Source: Oscillospiraceae bacterium (GTDB taxonomy: Bacteria > Bacillota > Clostridia > Oscillospirales > Ruminococcaceae). Taken from it: DNA of 42,549 bases. The notes under the pieces were generated by a model. That model ran no database searches, was not told the origin of the DNA, and was given only the letters and a program-made list of their open reading frames with translations. The stretch covers positions 1-42,549 of the forward strand of contig JALEOL010000008.1 in NCBI GenBank assembly GCA_022766785.1, in the 5' to 3' direction. The translations under genes were made by a program, and so were the position numbers. This document shows, piece by piece, positions 15,889 through 23,668 of this stretch; the stretch's first letter is position 1; every line of letters begins with the position of its first letter.

Positions 15889-16741
15889 ATTTGTTTCTGG
15901 AGAAATCGCTTGGGGAACTTCCGGTATATTTCCTGAATATCCTGCTGAAATAGTTCGAGTCCGAAAATCCGCAGCGCAGCGCTGTTTCAGTCACAGAAAG
16001 CGAGCTGTCCCTGAGCAGTGCACCGGCGTGGCGCAGCCGGACATTAAGCAGGTATTTCTGGGGAGTTACGCCGTAGACCGAGGTAAACAGCCGGATAAAG
16101 TGCCGCTGGGAATAATGCGACCGCGCCGCGGCTTCTGCCACCGAGATATCCTCATTATAGTGCGCCTCCAGAAAAGCTGCTGCGTCCGCTATCCCTGCTA
16201 TTTCCCGTGGCTTTGTCGGGCAGTCGTACAGCCGGGAGAGCAGCACAGCAAGCTGCCTTACGAGAGACAGCACCATGGTTTTTCTGCCGGGCTGATCGGA
16301 GGTGTATTCCTGCTCGGCGGCGTTGATTATGGGCAGAACCCGGGCAAGCTCCGCCGGAGTGAGACGCAGACTGCTCTGGAAATGCAGCGTGCTGCTGAGG
16401 TACGGCTCCAGCAGGAAAAGCGCGTGAAATCCCGGCAGCTGGCGAATGTCGGAGTCCCCGGGGAAAAGCATTTCGGGGCGGTACATTATGTTGCAGATCC
16501 GAAGCCCCTCCGGCGAGTCAAAGCCGTGGGAAATACCGTTGCCTATCACAAACACATCGCCCTTGCTGATGACGCTGCGTTCGCCGTCCACGATATGCTC
16601 GGCGCTGCCGTCAAGGACGGTCACCAGCTCGAAGAAATCCTCGTGCCCGTGCACAAAAAGCGGGATATCATGCCGCCCGAACTGTATGAACAGCGGAAAG
16701 CTCTCGTCCTTCGTGAAAAAGCTCAGCTTCATGTTTTGCAT
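15887..16741 (-). CDS. AraC-family transcriptional regulator with cupin sensor domain
   Basis: 284 residues from the ATG at 16741, which is preceded by GGAGTGG seven bases upstream. A longer in-frame reading back to 16861 would overlap the glycosyltransferase gene and is rejected. The N-terminal half is a cupin-like sensor (HGHEDFFELVTVLDG, GDVFVIGNGISHGF). The C-terminal 100 residues contain two helix-turn-helix motifs (ISVAEAAARSHYSQRHFIRLF and SVTETALRCGFSDSNYFSRIFRK). It follows the glycosyltransferase by 61 bases on the same strand. The effector, probably a sugar or other small ligand, is not evident. Confidence 0.88.
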   Translation of the reverse strand: MQNMKLSFFTKDESFPLFIQFGRHDIPLFVHGHEDFFELVTVLDGSAEHIVDGERSVISKGDVFVIGNGISHGFDSPEGLRICNIMYRPEMLFPGDSDIRQLPGFHALFLLEPYLSSTLHFQSSLRLTPAELARVLPIINAAEQEYTSDQPGRKTMVLSLVRQLAVLLSRLYDCPTKPREIAGIADAAAFLEAHYNEDISVAEAAARSHYSQRHFIRLFTSVYGVTPQKYLLNVRLRHAGALLRDSSLSVTETALRCGFSDSNYFSRIFRKYTGSSPSDFSRNK

Positions 16742-16802
16742 GATCACACCACTCCGAATAAACCGCGACCCGGGGGAGATAGCCGCACCGCCCGGTATCC
16801 GG

Positions 16803-18182
16803 TCATTCCTCAGATTCTGATTTCTTTTTCTTTTCTTCCTTACGGGCGCGGCGTTTCGCAAGGCTCCGGGAATTGCTCTCGCGTATCGCGGATACTGCCG
16901 GAATACTGCGGAACAGCTGCACCGCGTCAGTCATTTTGCTTATGCCGGCGAAGAAGTCCTGCTGCAATCCTGATTCGTAGTTACTGGTGGCGCCGCTGCG
17001 GCAGTTTTCGATCACCGCGCCATAGCGGTCGTAGGCGTTTCTGACAGAGGTCTCCCAGGACATGTAAACCTCGTTCATCGCGTGTTCGCCCATCTGGTGG
17101 ATTTCATCTGGGTGCTCCGCTGCGAACTGAAGCTCCTCGGCGATAGCCTCCGGGGTGTTGTCCACGAGTATTCCGGTGCGGTGGTGGGTTATCCCCTCAG
17201 CGGCGCAGCTTCCCTTTATAAGCACCGAGGGTACTCCGCACGCCGCGGCTTCTCTCACGACGATGCCGTTGGTGTCGTAGAGCGACGGGAATATGAACAG
17301 GTCTCCTGCGGTATAGTAGGTTCGAAGCTCCTCTCGGTCGTAAACCGCGCCGGTGAATATCACTTTATCGGAAAGTCCCAGTTCCTGGGCGTATTTTTCG
17401 ATCTCCTCATGGTCTGCGCCGTCACCGACTATCATCATGCGGAAGTCTGTGCCGCGCTGGTCGAGGATCTTCAGACTGTCCAGAGTAACGCGGAAACCCT
17501 TGTACCACAGCAGTCTGCCCACGAACAGGAATACCGGCCCGTGACCGTTAAGGTCAAGATCGGCGCGCAGAGCCTCTACCTCGTCACGGTCGGCGCGGCC
17601 GCGCGGGAAATCCACTCCGTTCTCCATTATGCGAATGCGCCTGTCGTTTGTCTCAACATATCCGATGTCGATGAGGTTCTGACGCGCTCCCTCGCTGACT
17701 GTCCATACCTCGTCGGCGGCGGAGATGTTCGCCACCAGCATTTTTATCGCCTGATCCTGCATCAGCTTTGTGGGCAGGGCGCGGCGGATATCGATATCGA
17801 ACTTGGTGTGATATGTGAATACTATCGGAATGTGCGTTTTATTTCGCAGCACCCTCGCCATGACCATAGACGCAAAAGGGCAGTGGGTGTGTATAAGGTC
17901 AAAGCCGCTTCCGGTCAGGGAATCCAGCTTGCTTGCGGAAAACGGATACCCCATGCGGTAGCTGCATATTTTTTCTGTCACTGAAAGGCTGGGGTATCTC
18001 ACCACCGGAAACGGAAAATCGTCCTGTACGTTGGGATATTCGGGGGTAACGACTGTTGCCTTGCCCAGCTTATCGTTGATTATTTCCGCATAATTGAGGA
18101 TAGTGGTCGCAACTCCGTCGATCACTGGCGGAAATGAGTCGTTCATCAGGCAGACATTCAGTTCTTCCTTGTTGTCTGACAT
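16803..18182 (-). CDS. GT4-family glycosyltransferase, lipid glycosyltransferase-like
   Basis: 459 residues with the GT-B fold of family 4. The N-terminal domain starts NVCLMNDSFPPVIDGVATTI, with HTHCPFASMVMARV and VFTYHTKFDIDI. The C-terminal domain has FVGRLLWYKGF and the donor-binding SLYDTNGIVVREAAACGVPSV with an EX7E-like pattern. The layout matches 1,2-diacylglycerol 3-glucosyltransferases and related lipid glycosyltransferases, so a membrane glycolipid product is likely but unproven. The last 40 residues are a basic, charged tail (KRRARKEEKKKK) that could bind membrane. AAGGAG precedes the start. It is third in the minus-strand cluster. Confidence 0.87.
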   Translation of the reverse strand: MSDNKEELNVCLMNDSFPPVIDGVATTILNYAEIINDKLGKATVVTPEYPNVQDDFPFPVVRYPSLSVTEKICSYRMGYPFSASKLDSLTGSGFDLIHTHCPFASMVMARVLRNKTHIPIVFTYHTKFDIDIRRALPTKLMQDQAIKMLVANISAADEVWTVSEGARQNLIDIGYVETNDRRIRIMENGVDFPRGRADRDEVEALRADLDLNGHGPVFLFVGRLLWYKGFRVTLDSLKILDQRGTDFRMMIVGDGADHEEIEKYAQELGLSDKVIFTGAVYDREELRTYYTAGDLFIFPSLYDTNGIVVREAAACGVPSVLIKGSCAAEGITHHRTGILVDNTPEAIAEELQFAAEHPDEIHQMGEHAMNEVYMSWETSVRNAYDRYGAVIENCRSGATSNYESGLQQDFFAGISKMTDAVQLFRSIPAVSAIRESNSRSLAKRRARKEEKKKKSESEE

Positions 18183-18267
18183 TGATATTTCTCCTTTGTT
18201 TGATCATCTTGCTGCCGGTACAGAATGTGCTATCAGCTGCGATCTGTGCCGGAAAAATGCTGTTCAG

Positions 18268-18723
18268 TCAGTTGATATCGTCGTTATCTGCAAAGCAGTG
18301 CGGATCGTCGGGGATACCGTCGCCGTCGAGATCCTGCATATGCGAGGAAGCGCCCATCATATCGCGTCCGCGCACGCTGTACCTGTCCCTCTGCTCCTGC
18401 ACGGCGGCGTCAAGCAGGCGCTTTACCTCTCTGGGGCGTTTAATGGATTGCAGGATCTTGCTGGGGGTGTCGCTGTCTTTGGAGAGAAGCGTGATAGTGC
18501 CGCACCCCACGATCCTCTGACCGAAGGGGAGCTTCACAGACTTGTCGTACACGCGGTAAAGCTCGATCTCGTCCTCTTTCAGGCTCAGCAGTCCGACGCG
18601 GGTGATGAGCCTGCTGTCAGTCAGGATATATCGTGTGAACGATATCGGCATACCCATTATGCATTTTTTTCCTGTCCAGATTATCTCGCCATAGTCACGG
18701 GTGAGTTTCTTCATGTTAGCCAT
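18268..18723 (-). CDS. Bacterial PH-like domain protein with a DxDGDG tail
   Basis: 151 residues, no signal peptide and no membrane segment. The first 110 residues resemble bacterial PH-like (bPH) domains, with a strand-rich pattern GEIIWTGKK, RYILTDSRLITRVGLLSLKEDEIELYRV and a closing helix with KRLLDAAVQ. The tail carries DLDGDGIPDD at 131-140, the Asp/Gly calcium-loop pattern of thrombospondin type-3 and dockerin-like repeats, followed by an acidic end. AAAGGA lies 9 bases upstream. It begins 6 bases after the zinc-ribbon gene ends and is followed by the glycosyltransferase after 85 bases. Function unknown. Confidence 0.62.
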   Translation of the reverse strand: MANMKKLTRDYGEIIWTGKKCIMGMPISFTRYILTDSRLITRVGLLSLKEDEIELYRVYDKSVKLPFGQRIVGCGTITLLSKDSDTPSKILQSIKRPREVKRLLDAAVQEQRDRYSVRGRDMMGASSHMQDLDGDGIPDDPHCFADNDDIN

Positions 18724-18729
18724 ATTGGT

Positions 18730-19890
18730 CTATCCTTTCTGATCGGAAATCGTATCCAGCTTTTTACGGATACGGCGGTATTCTGCGGTCAACGGGCTTG
18801 CACCCTTTTGTTCAAGGTATATGTCCAGAAGAAGCCGGTTAAAGAACGCGCTTCCGCTGAAAAAATGCTCCATTCTTTTCATCTGCTGCCAGGAATACAC
18901 CCTGGTGAGGAATATCAGCTTCTCTCGCTCCGTGGAGCCGGGCTCCAGCGCGTTCATCAGCAGCAAATCAGCGCCTGCGTGCAGAGCCGCCTTCCTGTCG
19001 TCGAGGGAGTAGTCCCCGGAGAACATTCCGTCCAGGAAATCCAGTACGTCGTTTATCCGTTGTTCATCGTGGTTTTTGAGCCAGCATTCCCGGTCGTATA
19101 CGTACACGGCGCGGATAAGCGTATGCTTCTGGCGGCTGTCCGGGTGGTATTTCATGATGAGCAGCAGCTTCACGGCAAGCTCTCTGTCCGGCTCTTTTGG
19201 GTAACTTCCCACGGCGAAGCGCGTTGTTTCGTGATCCAGCCGGGCGGCGTCGGTAAAGGGCGCGTTGTCGATATTGACGCAGTGGGCGAGAAGTATCGCC
19301 ACTCTTTCCCGAAGCATGGGAAAGCTCTCGGTCACCGCCCTGAAAAAACCGAAGGTATACACCGGCGACACGAACCGTCCGCCCTTTGAGAGAAACCGCT
19401 GAAGTATGTCGAACGCGTATTCCAGCGCCTTTTGCGCGGTGTTCCAGTCGGACTGGCTGCGGATAAGCGAGGTGCAGTCTTCAAGGCGCTGCTGCCAGTT
19501 TTCGACATCGTTCAGCTTTAGTATGCCCGAGGTCATTCTGCCGCAGCACGCCTCAAAATCCTTCGGCAGCCATTCCAGCGCGGCGGAGTAATGTTTGAAA
19601 GCGTTTGCAAAATCCCATTTCCCCAGGTATTCCCCGGCTTTGGCGCATTCCTGCCGGCATTCCTCCGTGCCGTAGCTGTCCTGGAGCGCGTCGTCCTCGT
19701 CGATAAGCTCGCTGAGGTCGGCTTCCAGCTTCAGTTCGTCCGGGAGAGTGCTCTTTAGTCCTTCCAGCAGGAACTCACGGGATTCCTGGTACGCGATGTG
19801 CGTTCCGCAGTAAAGGCAGAAGCCTGTCGCGAGATCCGAATCAAGCATTATCATGTGCTCGCATTTAGGGCACATGCAGTATTCCAGCAT
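18730..19890 (-). CDS. Zinc-ribbon protein with long helical region, function unknown
   Basis: 386 residues. The first 30 hold a zinc ribbon, with CPKC at 7-10 and CLYC at 25-28. The rest is predicted mostly helical and rich in W, F, L, E and R, with tetratricopeptide-like patches around KWDFANAFKHYSAALEWLPKDFEAC. I do not recognise a known family, and no transmembrane segment is seen. It is the first gene of the minus-strand cluster and is transcribed divergently from the zinc-uptake operon, with a SigA-type promoter in the shared region. A scaffold or sensor role is inference only. Confidence 0.65.
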   Translation of the reverse strand: MLEYCMCPKCEHMIMLDSDLATGFCLYCGTHIAYQESREFLLEGLKSTLPDELKLEADLSELIDEDDALQDSYGTEECRQECAKAGEYLGKWDFANAFKHYSAALEWLPKDFEACCGRMTSGILKLNDVENWQQRLEDCTSLIRSQSDWNTAQKALEYAFDILQRFLSKGGRFVSPVYTFGFFRAVTESFPMLRERVAILLAHCVNIDNAPFTDAARLDHETTRFAVGSYPKEPDRELAVKLLLIMKYHPDSRQKHTLIRAVYVYDRECWLKNHDEQRINDVLDFLDGMFSGDYSLDDRKAALHAGADLLLMNALEPGSTEREKLIFLTRVYSWQQMKRMEHFFSGSAFFNRLLLDIYLEQKGASPLTAEYRRIRKKLDTISDQKG

Positions 19891-19986
19891 AGCGCACCAG
19901 CCTTTCTGCTGTGTGGGAGCGGTGATAGGAATTATCAGATACGCGTATTTCGCGGCGGCATGGCTTTTTCTGATAATTCTCCGTTT

Positions 19987-20015
19987 ATTATATCACATTA
20001 ATAATAAAATTGCAA
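19987..20015 (-). promoter_or_regulatory. Minus-strand promoter of the zinc-ribbon gene
   Basis: On the minus strand, TTGCAA (20015-20010) and TATAAT (19992-19987) are separated by 17 bases. The -10 is extended (TGTGATATAAT). Transcription would start near 19980, about 90 bases before the zinc-ribbon start. Confidence 0.75.
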
Positions 20016-20033
20016 CAAATTTTCCCACACAAC

Positions 20034-20062
20034 TTGACAAGAAATAATTTCTGTGATATAAT
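20034..20062 (+). promoter_or_regulatory. Consensus SigA promoter of the zinc operon
   Basis: TTGACA at 20034-20039 and TATAAT at 20057-20062 with a 17-base spacer; the -10 is extended (TGTGATATAAT). This is a perfect consensus, so control must come from a repressor. Transcription would start near 20069, giving a leader of about 43 bases before the Fur-family gene. Confidence 0.9.
20040..20052 (+). promoter_or_regulatory. Palindromic operator candidate in the zinc promoter
   Basis: AGAAATAATTTCT is a perfect 6-1-6 palindrome sitting exactly in the spacer between -35 and -10. Fur-family operators are AT-rich dyads with a 1-base centre, so this is a plausible Zur-type box through which the first gene of the operon represses itself. 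Confidence 0.6.
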
Positions 20063-20111
20063 GTGAAACTGAAAGTGAAAATCAAAATCAATTTGGCAGG
20101 AGGTGAGAGGT

Positions 20112-20543
20112 GTGGATCGCAATAACTACAACACAAAGCAGCGCGATGAGATCGTTGAGTTTTTCAGCAGGCACAGAGGAAGCTGCTTCACCGCCAGGGA
20201 GATAATCACCAGCGGAGAGGTGAGCGTTGGCGAGGCTACGGTATACCGCACTCTGACCAAACTCGCGAACCAGGGCGTGCTCAAACGCTTCACCGGGGAC
20301 GGTTCCGGGGCGAGCTATCAGCTGATGGACGAAAAGAGGTGCTGTTCGCACTTCCACCTGAAATGCGACCGCTGCCAGAAGCTGATACACATGGACTGCG
20401 GCTTCATGAAAGAAATGCAGGAGCATATCGAAAAAGAGCACGGATTCTTGGTAGACGTGGGCAGGACGGTCATATACGGGCTGTGCGACCGCTGCCAGCA
20501 AGAGCTGGACACATCTGAACAAAGGGACAGGGAGAAAGAATGA
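20112..20543 (+). CDS. Fur-family metalloregulator, Zur-like
   Basis: 143 residues from a GTG at 20112, with GGAGGTGA centred 6-12 bases upstream; an earlier GTG (20103) would overlap that site. The N-terminal winged helix covers about 8-60 (SVGEATVYRTLTKLANQGVL). Metal-binding residues are H80 and H82 and the structural pairs C85/C88 (CDRC) and C125/C128 (CDRC). PerR would be the main alternative, but it is the first gene of a zinc-type uptake operon, overlaps the binding-protein gene by 4 bases, and its promoter carries a palindrome, all of which favour Zur. Confidence 0.86.
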   Translation: MDRNNYNTKQRDEIVEFFSRHRGSCFTAREIITSGEVSVGEATVYRTLTKLANQGVLKRFTGDGSGASYQLMDEKRCCSHFHLKCDRCQKLIHMDCGFMKEMQEHIEKEHGFLVDVGRTVIYGLCDRCQQELDTSEQRDREKE

Positions 20544-21523
20544 CGATAAAGAGAATTATTGCGGCTGTTACAGCTATCGCACTTGGCTCGGCGCTGTGCG
20601 GCTGCTCCGGGGATAACACAGATAAAAGCGAGAGCAAAGCCGACAAGCTGCTTATCATGACCACGATATTCCCGGCGTATGATTTCGCACGGCAGGTATT
20701 CGGCGATACGGCGGAGGTTAAGATGCTGCTGAAGCCGGGACAGGAGAGCCACAGCTACGATCCCTCCGCGAAGGACATCGTAGAGATAAACGGCTGCGAC
20801 CTGTTCGTGTACAACGGCGGCGAGTCCGACCAGTGGGTGGAAAGCGTGCTCCAGGCGGCGCCTGATGTGGAAACGTTCAGAATGACGGACGCGGTCTCGC
20901 TTCTCGATGAGGAGATAGCCGAGGGAATGCAGGAGACCGACCACGACCATGAGCATGAGGAAAATCACGACCACGAAGACGAGCACGACGAGGAATACGA
21001 CGAGCATGTGTGGACTTCCCCGGATAACGCCGCCGCGATAGTAAGAGCCCTGGGAAAGCGCGCCGGCGAGCTGTTCCCGGAAAACGCAGGTGAGATATCT
21101 GCGAACACCGAGAACTATGCCGGCGAGATCGACGTGATCGACAGCGAGATGAAGCGGCTGCTTTCCGGCGAGGAGCGGTATTTCATATTCGGCGACAGAT
21201 TTCCGCTGCTGTATTTCTTCCGGCATTACGGTCTGAATTACTATGCGGCGTTCCCCGGGTGCGGCAGCGAGACCGAGCCGTCGGCGCAGACCATGGCGTT
21301 CCTGCTGGATAAGCTGGGGCAGCCGGACGCGGTGAAAGCGGTGTTCTGCATAGAGCTTTCCGGCAGGAAGCTGGCGGACGTGCTTGCGGAGGATACCGGG
21401 CTTGAGGTGGTGGAGTTTCACAGCTGCCATAATATTTCGGCGGAGGACTTTGCCGCCGGAGAGACCTACGTTTCGCTCATGCAGAGGAACAGGCAGTCTC
21501 TGGAGAAAGTACTGGTGGGTTGA
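20540..21523 (+). CDS. znuA: Zinc ABC transporter substrate-binding lipoprotein
   Basis: 327 residues. Signal peptide with the lipobox-like ending LCGC and Cys22 as the lipid anchor. Cluster A-I metal-binding fold: H71 (ESHSYDPS), a His/Asp/Glu-rich loop at about 134-150 (DHDHEHEENHDHE), H156 (DEHVW), and later FIFGDRFPLLYF. The histidine loop is typical of zinc rather than manganese binders. The start overlaps the Fur-family gene by 4 bases (ATGA) and the stop is 1 base before the next ATG, so regulator, binder, ATPase and permease are one operon. Confidence 0.92.
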   Translation: MTIKRIIAAVTAIALGSALCGCSGDNTDKSESKADKLLIMTTIFPAYDFARQVFGDTAEVKMLLKPGQESHSYDPSAKDIVEINGCDLFVYNGGESDQWVESVLQAAPDVETFRMTDAVSLLDEEIAEGMQETDHDHEHEENHDHEDEHDEEYDEHVWTSPDNAAAIVRALGKRAGELFPENAGEISANTENYAGEIDVIDSEMKRLLSGEERYFIFGDRFPLLYFFRHYGLNYYAAFPGCGSETEPSAQTMAFLLDKLGQPDAVKAVFCIELSGRKLADVLAEDTGLEVVEFHSCHNISAEDFAAGETYVSLMQRNRQSLEKVLVG

Positions 21524-21524
21524 T

Positions 21525-22241
21525 ATGGAGCAGGAAGAGCTAATAAAGGTAGACAGCCTGGTGCTGTCCTACGAGAATATGACGGTGATAAAGGATCTCA
21601 GCTTTGACGTAAAAAGCGGAGACTACCTGTGCATAGTCGGCGAAAACGGCTCCGGAAAGAGCACACTGGTGAGGTCCCTGCTTTCGCTGAAAAAGCCGGT
21701 GGGCGGCACGATCAGCTTCGGCGGAGGGCTTCGGCGCAGCGAGATAGGCTATCTTCCGCAGCAGACCGGGGCGCAGCAGGATTTCCCGGCGAACGTGGGC
21801 GAGGTGGTGATATCCGGCTGCCTTAACCACATGGGGCTGCGGCCTTTCTACACCGAGCGTGAGCGCAGACTTGCGGCGGAGAACATGGAGCGGCTGGGTA
21901 TCTCCGATCTTAAAAAGCGCTGCTACCGTGAATTGTCCGGCGGTCAGCAGCAGAGGGTGCTGCTTGCGAGGGCGCTGTGCGCGACAAAGAAGCTGCTGCT
22001 GCTTGACGAGCCGGTATCGGGACTTGACCCGATAGTTACCGCCGAGATGTACGACCTGATAAAGGGGATAAACCAGGGGGGCGTTACTGTGATAATGGTG
22101 ACCCACGATATTGCAGCGGCGGTGCAGCAGGCGAGCCACATTCTCTGCCTGAGACACGACAGCTGGTTTTACGGCAGCACGCAGGAGTTCCTTGCGGACA
22201 GCTCGTCGGACTTCATGAGAGGGGGAGCCGAAAATGGCTGA
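21525..22241 (+). CDS. znuC: Zinc ABC transporter ATP-binding protein
   Basis: 238 residues; the ATG at 21525 directly follows the znuA stop. Walker A GENGSGKST, signature LSGGQQQRVLLARAL, Walker B LLLLDEPVSGLD and the switch histidine in VTHD are all present. It powers the permease encoded next. The end overlaps that gene by 8 bases. Confidence 0.95.
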   Translation: MEQEELIKVDSLVLSYENMTVIKDLSFDVKSGDYLCIVGENGSGKSTLVRSLLSLKKPVGGTISFGGGLRRSEIGYLPQQTGAQQDFPANVGEVVISGCLNHMGLRPFYTERERRLAAENMERLGISDLKKRCYRELSGGQQQRVLLARALCATKKLLLLDEPVSGLDPIVTAEMYDLIKGINQGGVTVIMVTHDIAAAVQQASHILCLRHDSWFYGSTQEFLADSSSDFMRGGAENG

Positions 22242-23058
22242 TGTGGTATACGCGTTCATCAATACGCCGATACTGCTCCGCGCGCTTCTGGTGGGGATAC
22301 TGGTGTCGCTGTGTGCGGCTCTGCTGGGCGTGAGCCTTGTGCTCAAGCGCTACAGCATGATAGGCGACGGACTGTCGCATGTGGGGTTCGGCGCACTGGC
22401 TGTCGCGGCGGTGATGAACTGGGCGCCTATGGCTGTGGCAGTGCCTGTGGTAGTTGCGGCGGCGTTTCTGCTGCTGAGGATCTCCGGCAGCAGCCGTATC
22501 AGGGGAGACTCGGCGATAGCGCTGATCTCCACCGGTGCGCTGGCGCTTGGCGTTATGGCGGTGTCGGTCTCCGGCATGAACAGCGATCTTGACAGCTATC
22601 TTTTCGGCAGCATACTTGCGATAAGCGAGAGCGACGTTGTGATAAGCGTGGTGCTGGCGGTGCTGGTGCTGGTGCTGTTCGTGTTCTTTTACACAAAAAT
22701 ATTCGCGATCACCTTTGATGAGAATTTCGCCAAAGCCACCGGAACAAAAGCCGGCATGTACAACATGCTGATCGCTCTGCTGACGGCGCTCACTATCGTC
22801 ATCGGCATGAGAATGATGGGAAGTATGCTGATATCCAGCCTGATAATATTCCCGGCGCTGTGCAGCATGAGGGTGTTCAAGAGCTTCCGTGCGGTAACGA
22901 TCTGCTCCGCGGTGATCTCAGTGGTGACATTTGTTGCCGGAATGGTGATATCCTATGAGTTCGGCACACCGAGCGGCGCAAGCATCGTGTGCGTTAATAT
23001 CGCGTGCTTTGCGGTGTTCTCCGCAGTCGGCTGTATCATGCGCAGAAACCGGGCGTGA
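22234..23058 (+). CDS. znuB: Zinc ABC transporter permease
   Basis: 274 residues, hydrophobic almost throughout with about eight membrane segments, in the ABC-3 family. GISVSLCAALLGVSLVLKRYSMIGDGLSHVGFGALAVA near the start and the later LLTALTIVIGMRMMGSMLISSLIIFPAL are family signatures. Product: inner-membrane channel of the metal uptake system. A weak hairpin but no clear terminator follows; the next gene has its own promoter 45 bases downstream. Confidence 0.94.
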   Translation: MADVVYAFINTPILLRALLVGILVSLCAALLGVSLVLKRYSMIGDGLSHVGFGALAVAAVMNWAPMAVAVPVVVAAAFLLLRISGSSRIRGDSAIALISTGALALGVMAVSVSGMNSDLDSYLFGSILAISESDVVISVVLAVLVLVLFVFFYTKIFAITFDENFAKATGTKAGMYNMLIALLTALTIVIGMRMMGSMLISSLIIFPALCSMRVFKSFRAVTICSAVISVVTFVAGMVISYEFGTPSGASIVCVNIACFAVFSAVGCIMRRNRA

Positions 23059-23103
23059 GATGTACCTTTTTTATAAGAAAGCGCCGTGGGGTCATCGCCC
23101 TCC

Positions 23104-23132
23104 TTGACAATCCGTCCGGAATGTGATACAAT
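23104..23132 (+). promoter_or_regulatory. SigA promoter of the small lipoprotein gene
   Basis: TTGACA at 23104-23109 and TACAAT at 23127-23132 with a 17-base spacer and an extended -10 (TGTGATACAAT). Transcription would start near 23139, 28 bases before the lipoprotein start. Confidence 0.85.
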
Positions 23133-23166
23133 ATTCCACGGATATTATCTGGACAGGAGATACAAG

Positions 23167-23508
23167 ATGAAGAAATATATCGGCGCTTTTGCGCTTTGTG
23201 TGATCATGCTGCTCGCCGGGTGCAGCAGGTCTGTGGCTATGGACAAGATAAGGGGCAGGTGGAGCTGCGAGATCGACGGCACCGCAGTTACTATTGAGAT
23301 AACCGACGAGAGCTTTACGCAGAGCGCCGGGGATACGACAGGCGAACCGCTGAAATTCGAGCGGAACAGTGACGGGATCATCGTGCGGAATACTGACGGC
23401 AGGCAGCTTCTCGAGGTGCATTACAGCGCTGATGACGACCAGCTTTACTACACCGTCCAGACCGCAGAGGGCGATGTGACATATCATTTCAGCCGCGCAG
23501 ACGGGTGA
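23167..23508 (+). CDS. Small lipoprotein, function unknown
   Basis: 113 residues. The start at 23167 has CAGGAG 8 bases upstream; an earlier in-frame start lies within the promoter and is rejected. It begins with a signal peptide ending in the lipobox LLAGC (Cys about 20). The mature part is a small beta-rich domain (RGRWSCEIDGTAVTIEITDESF, QLLEVHYSADDDQLYYTVQTAEGDVTYHF), resembling lipocalin-like DUF domains of secreted proteins. It has its own promoter and terminator and no operon partner. Confidence 0.75.
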   Translation: MKKYIGAFALCVIMLLAGCSRSVAMDKIRGRWSCEIDGTAVTIEITDESFTQSAGDTTGEPLKFERNSDGIIVRNTDGRQLLEVHYSADDDQLYYTVQTAEGDVTYHFSRADG

Positions 23509-23531
23509 CAGGACACAAAATTACATATAAC

Positions 23532-23566
23532 TGCGCATTTTTTACAAAGATGCGCAATTATTTTTT
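23532..23566 (+). terminator. Terminator after the small lipoprotein gene
   Basis: TGCGCAT at 23532-23538 pairs perfectly with ATGCGCA at 23550-23556 across an 11-base loop, followed by ATTATTTTTT. Confidence 0.85.
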
Positions 23567-23575
23567 GCCTGCTAC

Positions 23576-23604
23576 TTGAAAAAAAACAGGATATGCGGTA
23601 TAAT
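23576..23604 (+). promoter_or_regulatory. SigA promoter of the M50 protease / scpAB operon
   Basis: TTGAAA at 23576-23581 and TATAAT at 23599-23604 with a 17-base spacer. The start would be near 23611, 58 bases before the M50 gene. Confidence 0.82.
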
Positions 23605-23668
23605 AAAAAGTGTATATTTTTCTGTAGGCAGCTGCGCCTTGTGCGCGTGACATTATAAAGGAGTTTTT

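Noticed and set aside
16742-16861. Upstream extension of the AraC protein
   Set aside because: It runs into the end of the glycosyltransferase gene, reads as a basic non-conserved stretch, and the ATG at 16741 has a proper ribosome binding site.
20053-20062. TGTGATATAAT found in both divergent promoters, considered as a shared operator
   Set aside because: It is the extended -10 form of a SigA promoter and also occurs (as TGTGATACAAT) at the lipoprotein promoter, so it does not need a regulator.
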